From Phycisphaeraceae bacterium (lineage in GTDB: Bacteria > Planctomycetota > Phycisphaerae > Phycisphaerales > UBA1924), in assembly GCA_020639135.1 (NCBI GenBank), contig JACKHE010000001.1, positions 248,001-312,000 of the forward strand: DNA of 64,000 nt. Reading direction: 5' to 3'. Positions 18,570 through 25,920 of this stretch are shown here, in pieces. The notes under the pieces were generated by a model. That model was not told the DNA's origin and made no database searches. It saw only the letters and a list, made by a program, of their open reading frames with translations. Every line of letters begins with the position of its first letter. Within the stretch, counting starts at the first letter, position 1. The position numbers and the translations under genes were made by a program.

Positions 18570-19571
18570 ATGCCCGACTGGATCCTCCACGCACTGCTCT
18601 TCGCCGTCGGCGTCGCGCTGCTCATCGCCGGCGGCGACGCCCTCGTCCGCGGATCCGTCACCATCGCCGCCAGGCTCCGCGTCGCGCCGCTGATCATCGG
18701 GCTCACCGTCGTCGCCTTCGGCACCTCCGCGCCCGAACTGGCGCTGAACATCGCCGCCGCGCTCAGCGGGAGTTCCGGTCTGAGCTTCGGCAACGTCGTC
18801 GGATCCAACATCGCCAACATCGGGCTCATCCTCGGGCTCTGCGCCGTCGTCAAGCCCATGATCGTCAATGCGCAGCTCGTCCGCCGCGAGATGCCCATCA
18901 TGATCGCCGCCACCGCGGCTCTGATCGCGCTGCTCGCGCTGCCCCCCGACGCCGAGCCCGGGCGCCGGGGCATCGCCCGCCTTGACGGCGCCATCCTGCT
19001 CGCCGGTTTCGCGCTCTTCACCTGGAGCATGATCCGCGCCGCCCGCCGCAGCGAGGGCAAGCCCGACGAGTTCATCGACGACGCCACCGCCGTCACCGTC
19101 GAGGGCCGCACGCGCTCCATGCGACTGGGCTGGCTCCTGACCATCGCGGGGCTGGCGCTGCTCGTCGGCGGCGGCAAGCTCGCCGAGGTCGGCGCGACGG
19201 GCATCGCCCGCGCGCTGGGGTTCTCCGATCAACTCATCGGGCTCACCGTCGTCGCAGTCGCCACCAGCCTCCCCGAACTCGCCGCGTCGCTGATGGCCGT
19301 GCGCAAAGGACACACCGACCTCGCCGTCGGCAACGTCGTCGGCTCCAACATCTTCAACATCCTGCTGGTGATGGGCGCCACCGGCGCCGTCCGCCCCGTC
19401 CCGCTGCCGGAGGGATCGCTCTTCAGCCTCCTGGCGATGGCGCTGCTGAGCGTGCTGCTGATCCCCATGAGCCAGACCGCCAACCGGCACATCAGCCGCT
19501 TCGAGGGCCTCGTCCTGCTGAGCATCTACGCCGGAACGATCGCCTGGAGCATCCGCGCCGCGCTGGCGTGA
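18570..19571 (+). CDS. Na+/Ca2+ exchanger, CaCA family (YrbG-like)
   Basis: 333 residues, about ten transmembrane helices, inner membrane. The two inverted alpha-repeats are intact: GGDALVRGSVTIAARL with VAFGTSAPELALN and FGNVVGSNIANIG; then GGGKLAEVGATGIARALG with AVATSLPELAASL and VGNVVGSNIFNIL. The acidic and small residues that line the ion path (GTSAPEL, ATSLPEL) are present. A hydrophilic loop in the middle (RRSEGKPDEFIDD) separates the halves. It starts 10 bp after purB, so it is probably co-transcribed. The exact ion is not determined by sequence. Confidence 0.9.
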   Translation: MPDWILHALLFAVGVALLIAGGDALVRGSVTIAARLRVAPLIIGLTVVAFGTSAPELALNIAAALSGSSGLSFGNVVGSNIANIGLILGLCAVVKPMIVNAQLVRREMPIMIAATAALIALLALPPDAEPGRRGIARLDGAILLAGFALFTWSMIRAARRSEGKPDEFIDDATAVTVEGRTRSMRLGWLLTIAGLALLVGGGKLAEVGATGIARALGFSDQLIGLTVVAVATSLPELAASLMAVRKGHTDLAVGNVVGSNIFNILLVMGATGAVRPVPLPEGSLFSLLAMALLSVLLIPMSQTANRHISRFEGLVLLSIYAGTIAWSIRAALA

Positions 19572-19660
19572 CCCCCACCGCGCGGGCCATGGCCACCGCT
19601 CCGGGTGGCCATGATCCCTGATCCAGGATGTTCGGAACCCCGACGTGTCCCAAGCGTCAG

Positions 19661-19698
19661 AAAAAAACCGCCCGCGAACCCATCGGTCCGCAGGCGGC
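19661..19698 (-). terminator. Intrinsic terminator, minus strand
   Basis: Read on the minus strand, arms CCGCCTGCG and CGCGGGCGG (one G:T pair) enclose a 12-nt loop and are followed by seven T. The nearest upstream minus-strand gene is the lipoprotein ending at 20302, so this either ends a long 3' leader or belongs to an unannotated small RNA. Confidence 0.7.
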
Positions 19699-19819
19699 AA
19701 ACGCCGATCGGGTGGTGCAGAACAAATGGTGGGGTGCGATTCCCTCTTACCCGTCCGCCGACGCCGAAACGCCGGTGAACAGAAAACGCCCCAGTGCGCA
19801 GCGCCCGATGACGCAAAGC

Positions 19820-19852
19820 CGCCGCCGCCGATCACTCGGGGGCGGCGTTTTT
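19820..19852 (+). terminator. Intrinsic terminator, plus strand
   Basis: Arms CGCCGCCGCC and GGGGGCGGCG (one mismatch) with an 8-nt loop are followed by TTTTT. It probably ends the purB-exchanger transcript, about 250 bp after the exchanger stop. Confidence 0.7.
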
Positions 19853-20157
19853 CAAGTTGTCATTCCAGACAGACCCCGCCCCGGCGCCGTGCGAGCGCGC
19901 GCGATCTCTCTGACTCCATCAGGCCGGCCCCGAAGTCACGCAACGACAGCGCCCGAAGCGTCAACAACGCCGCGCGCACGCATCGCCGGGGATGGGTTCC
20001 GGCTCTCTCCTGCTGATCATCGACACGACCCTGTGCAAAGGCGCTCGACGCTGTCGGCAGCCTACAACAAGGGAAATCCGAATGCAAGCGCAGAATCTGC
20101 ACATTTCCGGGACACGTCAGAATCCACCGGGAACACACAGGGAGCGCCGCAGGGCGC

Positions 20158-20228
20158 CGTGGCAATGCGCAGCAGTGCCACGAGAATAATCACATCAGAC
20201 AAACGTGGTGCTGCTGCGCAGTGCCACG
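20158..20228 (+). repeat. Bipartite palindromic element, second type
   Basis: Two inverted copies of GTGGCANTGCGCAGCAG separated by an AT-rich spacer (GAATAATCACATCAGAC). Each half can itself fold (GTGGCA with TGCCAC). The architecture matches the elements at 4402 and 5704, but the arm sequence is different. It lies 73 bp downstream of the lipoprotein stop at 20302. Confidence 0.75.
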
Positions 20229-20301
20229 CTACCCGATCCATGGACGCCGAGTCTGAGCGAAGCGAAGGCTCGGATATCCGATCCGAATCAACACGAGTTG
20301 C

Positions 20302-21111
20302 TCACGGTATCTGCACCAACTGACTCGGCTGCTCCCGCGGCCTCCCCTTGATCGTCTCCCGGATCGCCATCCCGTTGAACAGGTTCAGCGGATGCCGCTC
20401 GCGCAGCGAAGTCAGCTCGGGGCTCTCCAACCCCGCGTCGAGGTCGATATCGCTGTCGCCGAAGACGCCGATCGTCACCATGCTCTTCGTGGGGCCGTGG
20501 TAGTAGAACGCCAGCTCGCCGTCCTGCCTGTAGATGTACGCCGCCTCCTCCGCCGCGCGCATCGCCTCGCGCCGGTCGGCGCTCTCATACACCGCGACCT
20601 GCAGCGTGAACCGCGCGTCGCCGCCGAAGACCGACCTCGCCTGCGAAAGATTGATCTCGGGCCGGCTCCCCACCGCCCCGCCCACAGGAGGCGCCAGGAA
20701 CGCCTGCCCGAAGGGCCGAACGCCGTTGCGCTCGAACGATCGGAACCTCGCCAGGTCCGCCGCAGCCCTCGGATCGCCCTCCGACGCGTACCGCCCCGAC
20801 GCGATGATCGAGCCTCGCTTGCGGTGCTCGACGAAGAGCCCGCCGAACCCCGAGCCCGACTGAACCCTGGGCAGCGCCGCCTCGGCGTCCTGCCGGGCGG
20901 TGGGCCCGTTGAACGTCGCCAGCACGATGGTCCACCCGCTCGAAGCCGAGTCCGCCGCGCCGGCATCGAACGGCGTCGCCGCCCCGCGTCCACCGGCGCC
21001 CGACGACGCCTTGGGCGCCGATTCACACCCGCCACAGACGACCGCAAGAGCAGCCAATGCGATCACCATGCCGCCCACAACGCTCGCTCGCTGCAAAGTT
21101 TTTTTCCGCAT
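20302..21111 (-). CDS. Exported/lipoprotein with two SPOR-like modules
   Basis: 269 residues from ATG 21111; a GTG at 21138 in the same frame has no ribosome site. A signal segment (VVGGMVIALAALAVVCGGC) ends in a cysteine, so it may be lipidated, although the -3 residue is not ideal. Two modules of similar pattern follow: SGWTIVLATFNGPTARQDAEAAL and ARFTLQVAVYESADRREAMRA. Each has the beta-strand then Ala-rich helix of peptidoglycan-binding SPOR-like domains. The SPOR assignment is inference from pattern. No neighbouring division gene is visible. Confidence 0.65.
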   Translation of the reverse strand: MRKKTLQRASVVGGMVIALAALAVVCGGCESAPKASSGAGGRGAATPFDAGAADSASSGWTIVLATFNGPTARQDAEAALPRVQSGSGFGGLFVEHRKRGSIIASGRYASEGDPRAAADLARFRSFERNGVRPFGQAFLAPPVGGAVGSRPEINLSQARSVFGGDARFTLQVAVYESADRREAMRAAEEAAYIYRQDGELAFYYHGPTKSMVTIGVFGDSDIDLDAGLESPELTSLRERHPLNLFNGMAIRETIKGRPREQPSQLVQIP

Positions 21112-21434
21112 CCCAACGCTCCGACCGGGTTGGAACACCCCGATTGCGATGACCCAAACAGAATCTGAACTTTACCGGTGCTTCCCCCGGCCGTCATCGC
21201 CCCATGTTATCGGGCACAAACCCAGAAATAATACACAGTTACGTCCGAAAAACTCGAATTGCAAAGATCAATGCCCCGGACCCATGTGGACCGATACTGA
21301 CATCGGGCCGAGGGGGTTCCGAAAAACCTCCCTCGGGGCCCGCGCAGCACGGACCGGAGCCGGGGTCGGCATTCCCCCGCCGAGGCCTACCATTTTTTCG
21401 CTGAACCCACTCGCCGAGCAAAGGCAGAGGTCGC
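21112..21434. other. Divergent intergenic region between lipoprotein and flgM
   Basis: About 320 bp with no gene. The middle (21215-21265) is AT-richer (GAAATAATACACAGTTACG) and is the likely site of divergent promoters. I could not find a convincing sigma-28 or sigma-54 consensus. Confidence 0.5.
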
Positions 21435-21719
21435 ATGGAGATCACGCAGGTCAACCCGATCAGCACCCGACCCGTGACCGGCGCCAGCAGCGCCGCCGCG
21501 AGGTCCGCCGCCGAAGCCCCGCGCATCGGTCGGCAGCCCGACCAGGTCGAACTCTCCGATCGCGCCGTCCTCCTCAGCCGTCTCAGGGAGCTGCCCGCAG
21601 TGCGACAGGACCTCATCAACCAGGTCCGCGCGGCCATCGAGCGCGGCGAATACGACACCCCCGAGAAGTTCGACGCCGCGGTCGAAAAGCTCATCGCCGA
21701 GCAGACCGAAGGCCTCTGA
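21435..21719 (+). CDS. flgM: FlgM-like anti-sigma-28 factor
   Basis: 94 residues, the usual FlgM length. The N-terminal half is low-complexity and disordered, as in FlgM. The C-terminal half carries the family pattern: DQVELSDRAVLLSRLRELP, then VRQDLINQVRAAIERGEYD and PEKFDAAVEKLI. FlgM binds FliA and delays late flagellar genes until the hook-basal body is complete. No other flagellar gene is in the window. The gene has a purine-rich site (GCAGAGG) before ATG. Confidence 0.8.
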   Translation: MEITQVNPISTRPVTGASSAAARSAAEAPRIGRQPDQVELSDRAVLLSRLRELPAVRQDLINQVRAAIERGEYDTPEKFDAAVEKLIAEQTEGL

Positions 21720-21743
21720 GCAGACCGAACCCGACTCCCGAAC

Positions 21744-22262
21744 TCAGTTGGCCCGAGCGCTGATCCGCAGCGTCGAGTTCATCGACACGCCGTCCAGCCG
21801 CACGAACGTCGCGTTCAGCACCGCGTAGGGATCGTTCGACACCCACGCCGGCAGGTCCGCCAGCCGCAGCAGGTACGTCTGCGTCACCCGGTCGAACTTC
21901 GCCGAGTTGGTTGAAGGGTCGCGCAGATCAACCTCCCACCGCACCGCGTCGGAAAGATCCCCCTCGCGCAGTCCCGTCCGCCGCAGCTCCAGCCGGAACA
22001 CCCCCAGCGCCTTGGCCGTGTCCCCCCACGCGTCCACGATCTCGATGTGCGCATCCAGCGCCGGCTCCGCGGCGTCCCCGCCGCCAGGTGTCGTCCAGAC
22101 GATCCGAGAAAGCGGGTGCAGCCGCATGTCCGCGGCGTCGAAGGGGCAGTCCGTCTCAACAGACGCGGCGCCCCGGCCCTCGTGGAATCCCCTCGACTCC
22201 ACGCAGCCACCGAGCATCGCGACGGACATCCCCAACACGATCCCAAGGTGTGGCGCCCGCAT
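21744..22262 (-). CDS. Hypothetical lipoprotein
   Basis: 172 residues from ATG 22262; a TTG at 22295 is an alternative. The signal peptide ends in VAMLGGC, a good lipobox, so it is probably an outer-membrane or periplasmic lipoprotein. The body has beta-rich segments (ALDAHIEIVDAWGDTAKALG; GVFRLELRRTGLREGDLSDA). I do not recognise the family. It is convergent with flgM, with 24 bp between stops, and follows the phage-like block on the same strand. Confidence 0.65.
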   Translation of the reverse strand: MRAPHLGIVLGMSVAMLGGCVESRGFHEGRGAASVETDCPFDAADMRLHPLSRIVWTTPGGGDAAEPALDAHIEIVDAWGDTAKALGVFRLELRRTGLREGDLSDAVRWEVDLRDPSTNSAKFDRVTQTYLLRLADLPAWVSNDPYAVLNATFVRLDGVSMNSTLRISARAN

Positions 22263-22291
22263 GACGCCGAGTGTACCGGCGCGGAAGGAGT

Positions 22292-22588
22292 TCAACCCGC
22301 GTCCACCGTCTCGACCCGGCCCCGGGTCAGATACTCCGCGCCCAGCACCCGCTCGAGCAGCCCCACCAGCCCCCGCTGGCTGTGCTCGAGCCCCGTCACC
22401 GCCTTGGTGTTCTCCGAAACCACACCGAGCAGCTGACCCAGCTCCATCCGCTGCTGCAGCACCCGCTCGTGCGCCTCGGTCAGCTGCCGGTCCCGCGCCG
22501 CCGCCTGCCGGCGTTCGACCATCCAGATCACCGCGATCAGCCCGGCCGAGCCGAACTGCGCGACCAGCGACATCAACTCGTTTTCCAT
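22292..22588 (-). CDS. Small membrane-anchored coiled-coil protein (holin- or stopper-like position)
   Basis: 98 residues. One N-terminal transmembrane helix (LVAQFGSAGLIAVIWMV) is followed by a charged coiled coil (ERRQAAARDRQLTEAHERVL). This looks like the small membrane proteins often encoded at the end of phage head or lysis modules, but no family match is claimed. It is the last gene of the minus-strand phage-like block, 28 bp after its neighbour. Confidence 0.6.
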   Translation of the reverse strand: MENELMSLVAQFGSAGLIAVIWMVERRQAAARDRQLTEAHERVLQQRMELGQLLGVVSENTKAVTGLEHSQRGLVGLLERVLGAEYLTRGRVETVDAG

Positions 22589-22616
22589 GCCATCCCCTTC
22601 TGCATCGATCCCCGCG

Positions 22617-22985
22617 TCACGCCAGCCTGATGTAGTCCGCCTGGTACGCCAGGCTGATCACCCGACCCCGGTCCACCCGGTCGTCGGGCCGGAACCGCAG
22701 GAACGTCATGTCGCTCCAGCTCGTCCCGGCGTTGTCGATTAGCGTCCCGTTCAGCTGCGACTCACCCGCGGACTTGATCGCGTCCACCAGCGACCACAAC
22801 CCCGACTCCGTCGAGGAGACCAGCCGCCCCGTCTGATGGATCGCGAGCTCGATCGGCCCGATCAGCTCCGTCGAGGTCTGCAGGAAGTCCAGGCTCAGCG
22901 GCGGGAAGTACAGCGTCCCCACCGACCGGATGATGAACCGGTGCGGCCCCGAGTTGAACAGCGCCTGACCATCGATCGAACTCAT
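22617..22985 (-). CDS. Phage-like structural protein, unknown
   Basis: 122 residues, beta-rich (HRFIIRSVGTLYFPPLSLDF; GRVISLAYQADYIRLA). No family is recognised. Its ATG overlaps the stop of the upstream gene by 4 bp (ATGA), so the two are translationally coupled. Position suggests a head-completion or tail-tube-type protein; this is inference from synteny only. Confidence 0.6.
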   Translation of the reverse strand: MSSIDGQALFNSGPHRFIIRSVGTLYFPPLSLDFLQTSTELIGPIELAIHQTGRLVSSTESGLWSLVDAIKSAGESQLNGTLIDNAGTSWSDMTFLRFRPDDRVDRGRVISLAYQADYIRLA

Positions 22986-23401
22986 GCCGTGTCCCCTTCC
23001 TCGACGATCGGGTCCGCCGCGCCGTCGCTCGACACCGCCGTCATCGAGATCGTCTGCACGAACCCGTCCCGCTCGGTGAACTCGTGATCCACGCCGCGCA
23101 CGACCACCGTCGCGCGGACGACCCGCCCACGCCGATCCCCGCGAGACGCCGCGACCCGCAGCGACAGCTCCCCCATCGCGCCGACACCGACCGATGACAC
23201 CGCCGATGCCGACCCGCCCCCCACGCGCCGGCGCACCCGCACCGTCACACGCTGCTCCGGCGCATCGACGAACACCACGTGCGGCCCCAGGTCGCCGCGC
23301 CCCTCCGCCAGCCGCGTCGCGAACCGGTCAACGGCGACCGACATCACCCCTCCCAGCGCCGCGCCGAACAACGTCACCTCCGATGGATCAAGCCAGAGCA
23401 T
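22982..23401 (-). CDS. Phage-like structural protein, unknown
   Basis: 139 residues. A beta-rich protein (VTVRVRRRVGGGSASAVSSV; VVRATVVVRGVDHEF) with an N-terminal hydrophobic segment (LFGAALGGVMSVAVDRF). No family is recognised. It starts 6 bp after the stop of the 212-residue gene and overlaps the next gene by 4 bp. Confidence 0.6.
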   Translation of the reverse strand: MLWLDPSEVTLFGAALGGVMSVAVDRFATRLAEGRGDLGPHVVFVDAPEQRVTVRVRRRVGGGSASAVSSVGVGAMGELSLRVAASRGDRRGRVVRATVVVRGVDHEFTERDGFVQTISMTAVSSDGAADPIVEEGDTA

Positions 23402-23407
23402 CGCGCA

Positions 23408-24046
23408 TCACCCCCTGACGAACTGTGCGGTGTTCATCCGGCGCACCGCGTCCGCGACGCCGTCGCCGTCCAGATCGATCTCGACCACAACCCGACGCCG
23501 CGCCGCGTCCAGCCGCTCGCGGTGCATCTGCGCCTTCACCCAGAGCGCCGACCCGGGCCCGACCATCGCGGCCGCCGAGGCCAGGATCGTGTGCAGCGCC
23601 CCCAGCGACTCCACCACCGCCAACGCGCCGGGGTTGACGATGTCCGCCTCCGACGGGACCGCCCCCGCATCCGCCGGCTCGATCCCCAGCGATCGCAGCG
23701 TCTGCGCGTGGATGAACTCGATCTGCGGCGCGAACGTCATGACGACCATCGCCAGCCCCGTCCCCGCCGCCGGCGGGATCGCCGTCTCGTCCCCGACCGG
23801 ACGCAGCCGGCTGACCGTCAGGGTCGTCGAGCTCGTCACCTCCAGGATCTCCACCGCCGCGCCGTCGAGCAGCGCGACCATCCCCGCCGCCACGCCCGCC
23901 GTGACGAAGTCGCTCGACACGCTCTGCGCCACCGCGCCGGTGACCGTGACATCCGACGCGTCGATCAGCGTCTGCGCCGACCACCCCACGTCACGGAAGA
24001 GCGCCGGCTCCAGCACCAGCAGATCCCGATCCTTCGCAAACGCCAT
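23408..24046 (-). CDS. Phage-like protein, possible head-tail connector
   Basis: 212 residues. The N-terminal part contains a capsid-decoration-like beta pattern (VAAGMVALLDGAAVEILEVT; TTLTVSRLRPVGDETAIPPA) that echoes VMLVTAVSGDDLTVTRSYG in the capsid protein. The middle is helical, and the end (VVVEIDLDGDGVADAVRRMN) has a calcium-loop-like DxDGDG. Its place directly after the major capsid gene is where head-tail connector genes sit in SPP1-like phages. The assignment is tentative. Confidence 0.6.
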   Translation of the reverse strand: MAFAKDRDLLVLEPALFRDVGWSAQTLIDASDVTVTGAVAQSVSSDFVTAGVAAGMVALLDGAAVEILEVTSSTTLTVSRLRPVGDETAIPPAAGTGLAMVVMTFAPQIEFIHAQTLRSLGIEPADAGAVPSEADIVNPGALAVVESLGALHTILASAAAMVGPGSALWVKAQMHRERLDAARRRVVVEIDLDGDGVADAVRRMNTAQFVRG

Positions 24047-24084
24047 CGCCCGGCCCTCCGTATTGATCCGTTGTCAGACACACC

Positions 24085-24122
24085 GAAAAACCCGCCGACG
24101 GCAGACAAGCGCCGCCGACGAG
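24085..24122 (-). terminator. Second of two tandem terminators after the capsid gene
   Basis: On the minus strand, a 12-bp stem rich in G:C with some G:T pairs (arms 24111-24122 and 24091-24102) and an 8-nt loop is followed by TTTTT. Together with the hairpin at 24139-24174 it should limit transcription beyond the capsid gene. Confidence 0.55.
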
Positions 24123-24138
24123 TGCGCGGGAGGAGACC

Positions 24139-24174
24139 GAAAACAACCCGGCGCCGTCCGCGACCGACGCCGGG
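24139..24174 (-). terminator. First terminator after the capsid gene
   Basis: Arms CCCGGCG and CGCCGGG, with a 14-nt loop, are followed by TTGTTTTC on the minus strand. It begins 10 bp after the capsid stop codon. Confidence 0.65.
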
Positions 24175-24183
24175 CGCGTCACG

Positions 24184-25356
24184 TCACGAGCTCGCCAGCC
24201 CCGTGATCAGCCCGTGCGCGCTCTCGTTGCGCATCTCGAGCGTGTACTCGCCGATCAGCTGCCCCACCTCGCTGTCCCCGCTCGACGCCAGGGGCTTGAA
24301 CGCGAAGCTCCGCCCGTCCAGAGGCAGCACGTCGATCCGCGTCGAGTCCAGCAGCAGCACCGTGTCCGCCGGGACCCACCGGCTCAGCACCACCCGCGCC
24401 ACGCCGTAGTCGCTCTCGTACACGCTCACCAGGTCGCGGAAGTTCGTGTCCCGCGGCGAGTACCCCCGCTTGTCGCCGACGAACGCGTTGATCTTCCGCT
24501 TCTGGAACCCGTTCACCACGATCGTGTGCACCGATCCGCTCGAGCTCTCCCAGATCAGCTTCATCGCCGTGTTGAGCTGCTCCTCACTCAGCTCGTTCTC
24601 GCTGACCCCGCCGCCGGTGGGGAAACCGCCGATGCCCGTGACAAACGCGTTCGTCTGAACCGAGTGAAGCACGCCGTTCATCGTCCGCCGGACCGTTGAC
24701 GTCCCCTGCGGCTCGCTCGACGCCGCCACGCCGTTGATCACGCAGTTCTCCAGGTCCCGCAGCAGCTCGCGCAGCCGCTCCTGCTTCTGGTAATCCAGCT
24801 CGTCCGCGACGCCGATCGACTGCACCGCCTGCTGCGAGCCGCTCACCTCCACCGAAGCCGTAAAGATCTGCGTGTATTTGCGCATCCGGGTGCGGTTGGT
24901 GAACCGCGTCTCGGGTCGGTCGGCGCCCTCGATCGCCGCGTTGCCCAGGATGATCAGCTTCAGGTTGTCCGCCAGCGCCTCGCCGGTCGTACCGCCGTAG
25001 CTGCGCGTCACCGTCAGGTCATCGCCGCTGACCGCCGTGACGAGCATCACCTCCTTCAGACCCTCGCCGCGCACCAGGTCGCCGACCCGGAACCGGTCGC
25101 CGTTGTCCACCGTGAAGGTCGTGTCCGTCGTCGCGTCGGGCGAGAACGTGGACTGGTTCACCGCGTCCGTGTTCGGCAGCAGCGTGTCCTCCACCCACTC
25201 GTGCACCGTGCTCTTGGCCGCGCGCCGGGCATCGCCCAGGTGGTCCAGCAGCGGCGTCTCGAACGGGGAGACGATCCCCACGATGTCGCTCACGTCCTCC
25301 GCGATCTCCGGCAGGCTCGAACCCGCCCCGTACGTTGCTTTTCCGGTAAACGCCAT
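24184..25356 (-). CDS. SU10-type major capsid protein (DUF5309-like)
   Basis: 390 residues, no signal peptide. It resembles the SU10 major capsid family (DUF5309), an HK97-fold group: an N-terminal arm with EIAEDVSDIVGIVSPFETPL, then STVHEWVEDTLLP, a beta insert (VMLVTAVSGDDLTVTRS), TRMRKYTQIFTASVEVSGSQ and the helical YQKQERLRELLRDLENCVIN that forms the spine helix. The A-domain follows (VHTIVVNGFQKRKINAFVGD) and RVVLSRWVPADTVLLLD. The frame is intact and full length. AAAGGGG precedes the ATG. Followed by tandem terminators, consistent with separate high-level expression. Confidence 0.85.
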   Translation of the reverse strand: MAFTGKATYGAGSSLPEIAEDVSDIVGIVSPFETPLLDHLGDARRAAKSTVHEWVEDTLLPNTDAVNQSTFSPDATTDTTFTVDNGDRFRVGDLVRGEGLKEVMLVTAVSGDDLTVTRSYGGTTGEALADNLKLIILGNAAIEGADRPETRFTNRTRMRKYTQIFTASVEVSGSQQAVQSIGVADELDYQKQERLRELLRDLENCVINGVAASSEPQGTSTVRRTMNGVLHSVQTNAFVTGIGGFPTGGGVSENELSEEQLNTAMKLIWESSSGSVHTIVVNGFQKRKINAFVGDKRGYSPRDTNFRDLVSVYESDYGVARVVLSRWVPADTVLLLDSTRIDVLPLDGRSFAFKPLASSGDSEVGQLIGEYTLEMRNESAHGLITGLASS

Positions 25357-25419
25357 CAGTCGTCACCCCTTTCGTGGTCCGTGATCCCCGCCGCGCGATC
25401 CGTTCGTTCTGATCCGACC

Positions 25420-25917
25420 TCACCCCCCCGCGCGCCGCAGCCGCAGGTACGCGAGCAGCGCCGCGCGGTCCCCCGTCGCCATCGCCGCCCCCGCAGCGTC
25501 CTCCAGCCCGCCCCCAACGGCAGCCCCGCCGATCCCCATCGCGCCCAGCGCCGGCGACACCGGGCCCCGCTCGCGTCGGAACAGGAACGGCTTGCGCTCC
25601 CGAAGCTCCGACACCGCCAGCCGCACGTCCGGCTCCTCCATCTGCATCACCGCGATCTCCGTGAGCAGCCGCGCCGTCTCCACGTCCACTGCGTCCGCCT
25701 CGATCAGCGCCAGGTCGATCGTTCGCTGCCGCTCGCTCGCGTCCAGCGCCTCGTGCGCCTGCGCCAGCTGCGCCTCCAACGCCCCGATCCGATCAAGCAG
25801 TGATGCCTGCTCCCCGGCCGCCTGATCGTCTTCATTCACGACGCAGTCGCCGTCCGTCATGTCGTTCACCCCGTCCCGCATCGCGCGATCTCCGTTCGTT
25901 GTTGATTCACTGACCAT
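25420..25917 (-). CDS. Scaffold-like phage protein
   Basis: 165 residues. An acidic N-terminus and a long helical coiled coil (LLDRIGALEAQLAQAHEALD) lead to a basic C-terminal end (RAALLAYLRLRRAGG). This is the composition of phage scaffold proteins, and it lies between portal and capsid genes where a scaffold or protease gene is expected. It starts 3 bp after the portal stop. No protease motif is visible. Confidence 0.65.
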   Translation of the reverse strand: MVSESTTNGDRAMRDGVNDMTDGDCVVNEDDQAAGEQASLLDRIGALEAQLAQAHEALDASERQRTIDLALIEADAVDVETARLLTEIAVMQMEEPDVRLAVSELRERKPFLFRRERGPVSPALGAMGIGGAAVGGGLEDAAGAAMATGDRAALLAYLRLRRAGG

Positions 25918-25920
25918 CGC

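Larger units (their letters stand above)
19572..20301. other. Intergenic region with convergent terminators and a palindrome
   Basis: 730 bp with no gene I can support. An open frame on the plus strand (19628-20323) is low-complexity, has no ribosome site and resembles nothing, so I do not call it. The stretch holds a minus-strand and a plus-strand intrinsic terminator about 110 bp apart and a bipartite palindrome at 20158-20228. The remaining parts are somewhat less GC-rich than the neighbours. Confidence 0.7.

Noticed and set aside
19628..20323. Long open frame on the plus strand in the exchanger-lipoprotein gap
   Set aside because: Low-complexity basic translation, no ribosome site, and it crosses two terminators and a palindrome; typical of chance open frames in very GC-rich DNA.
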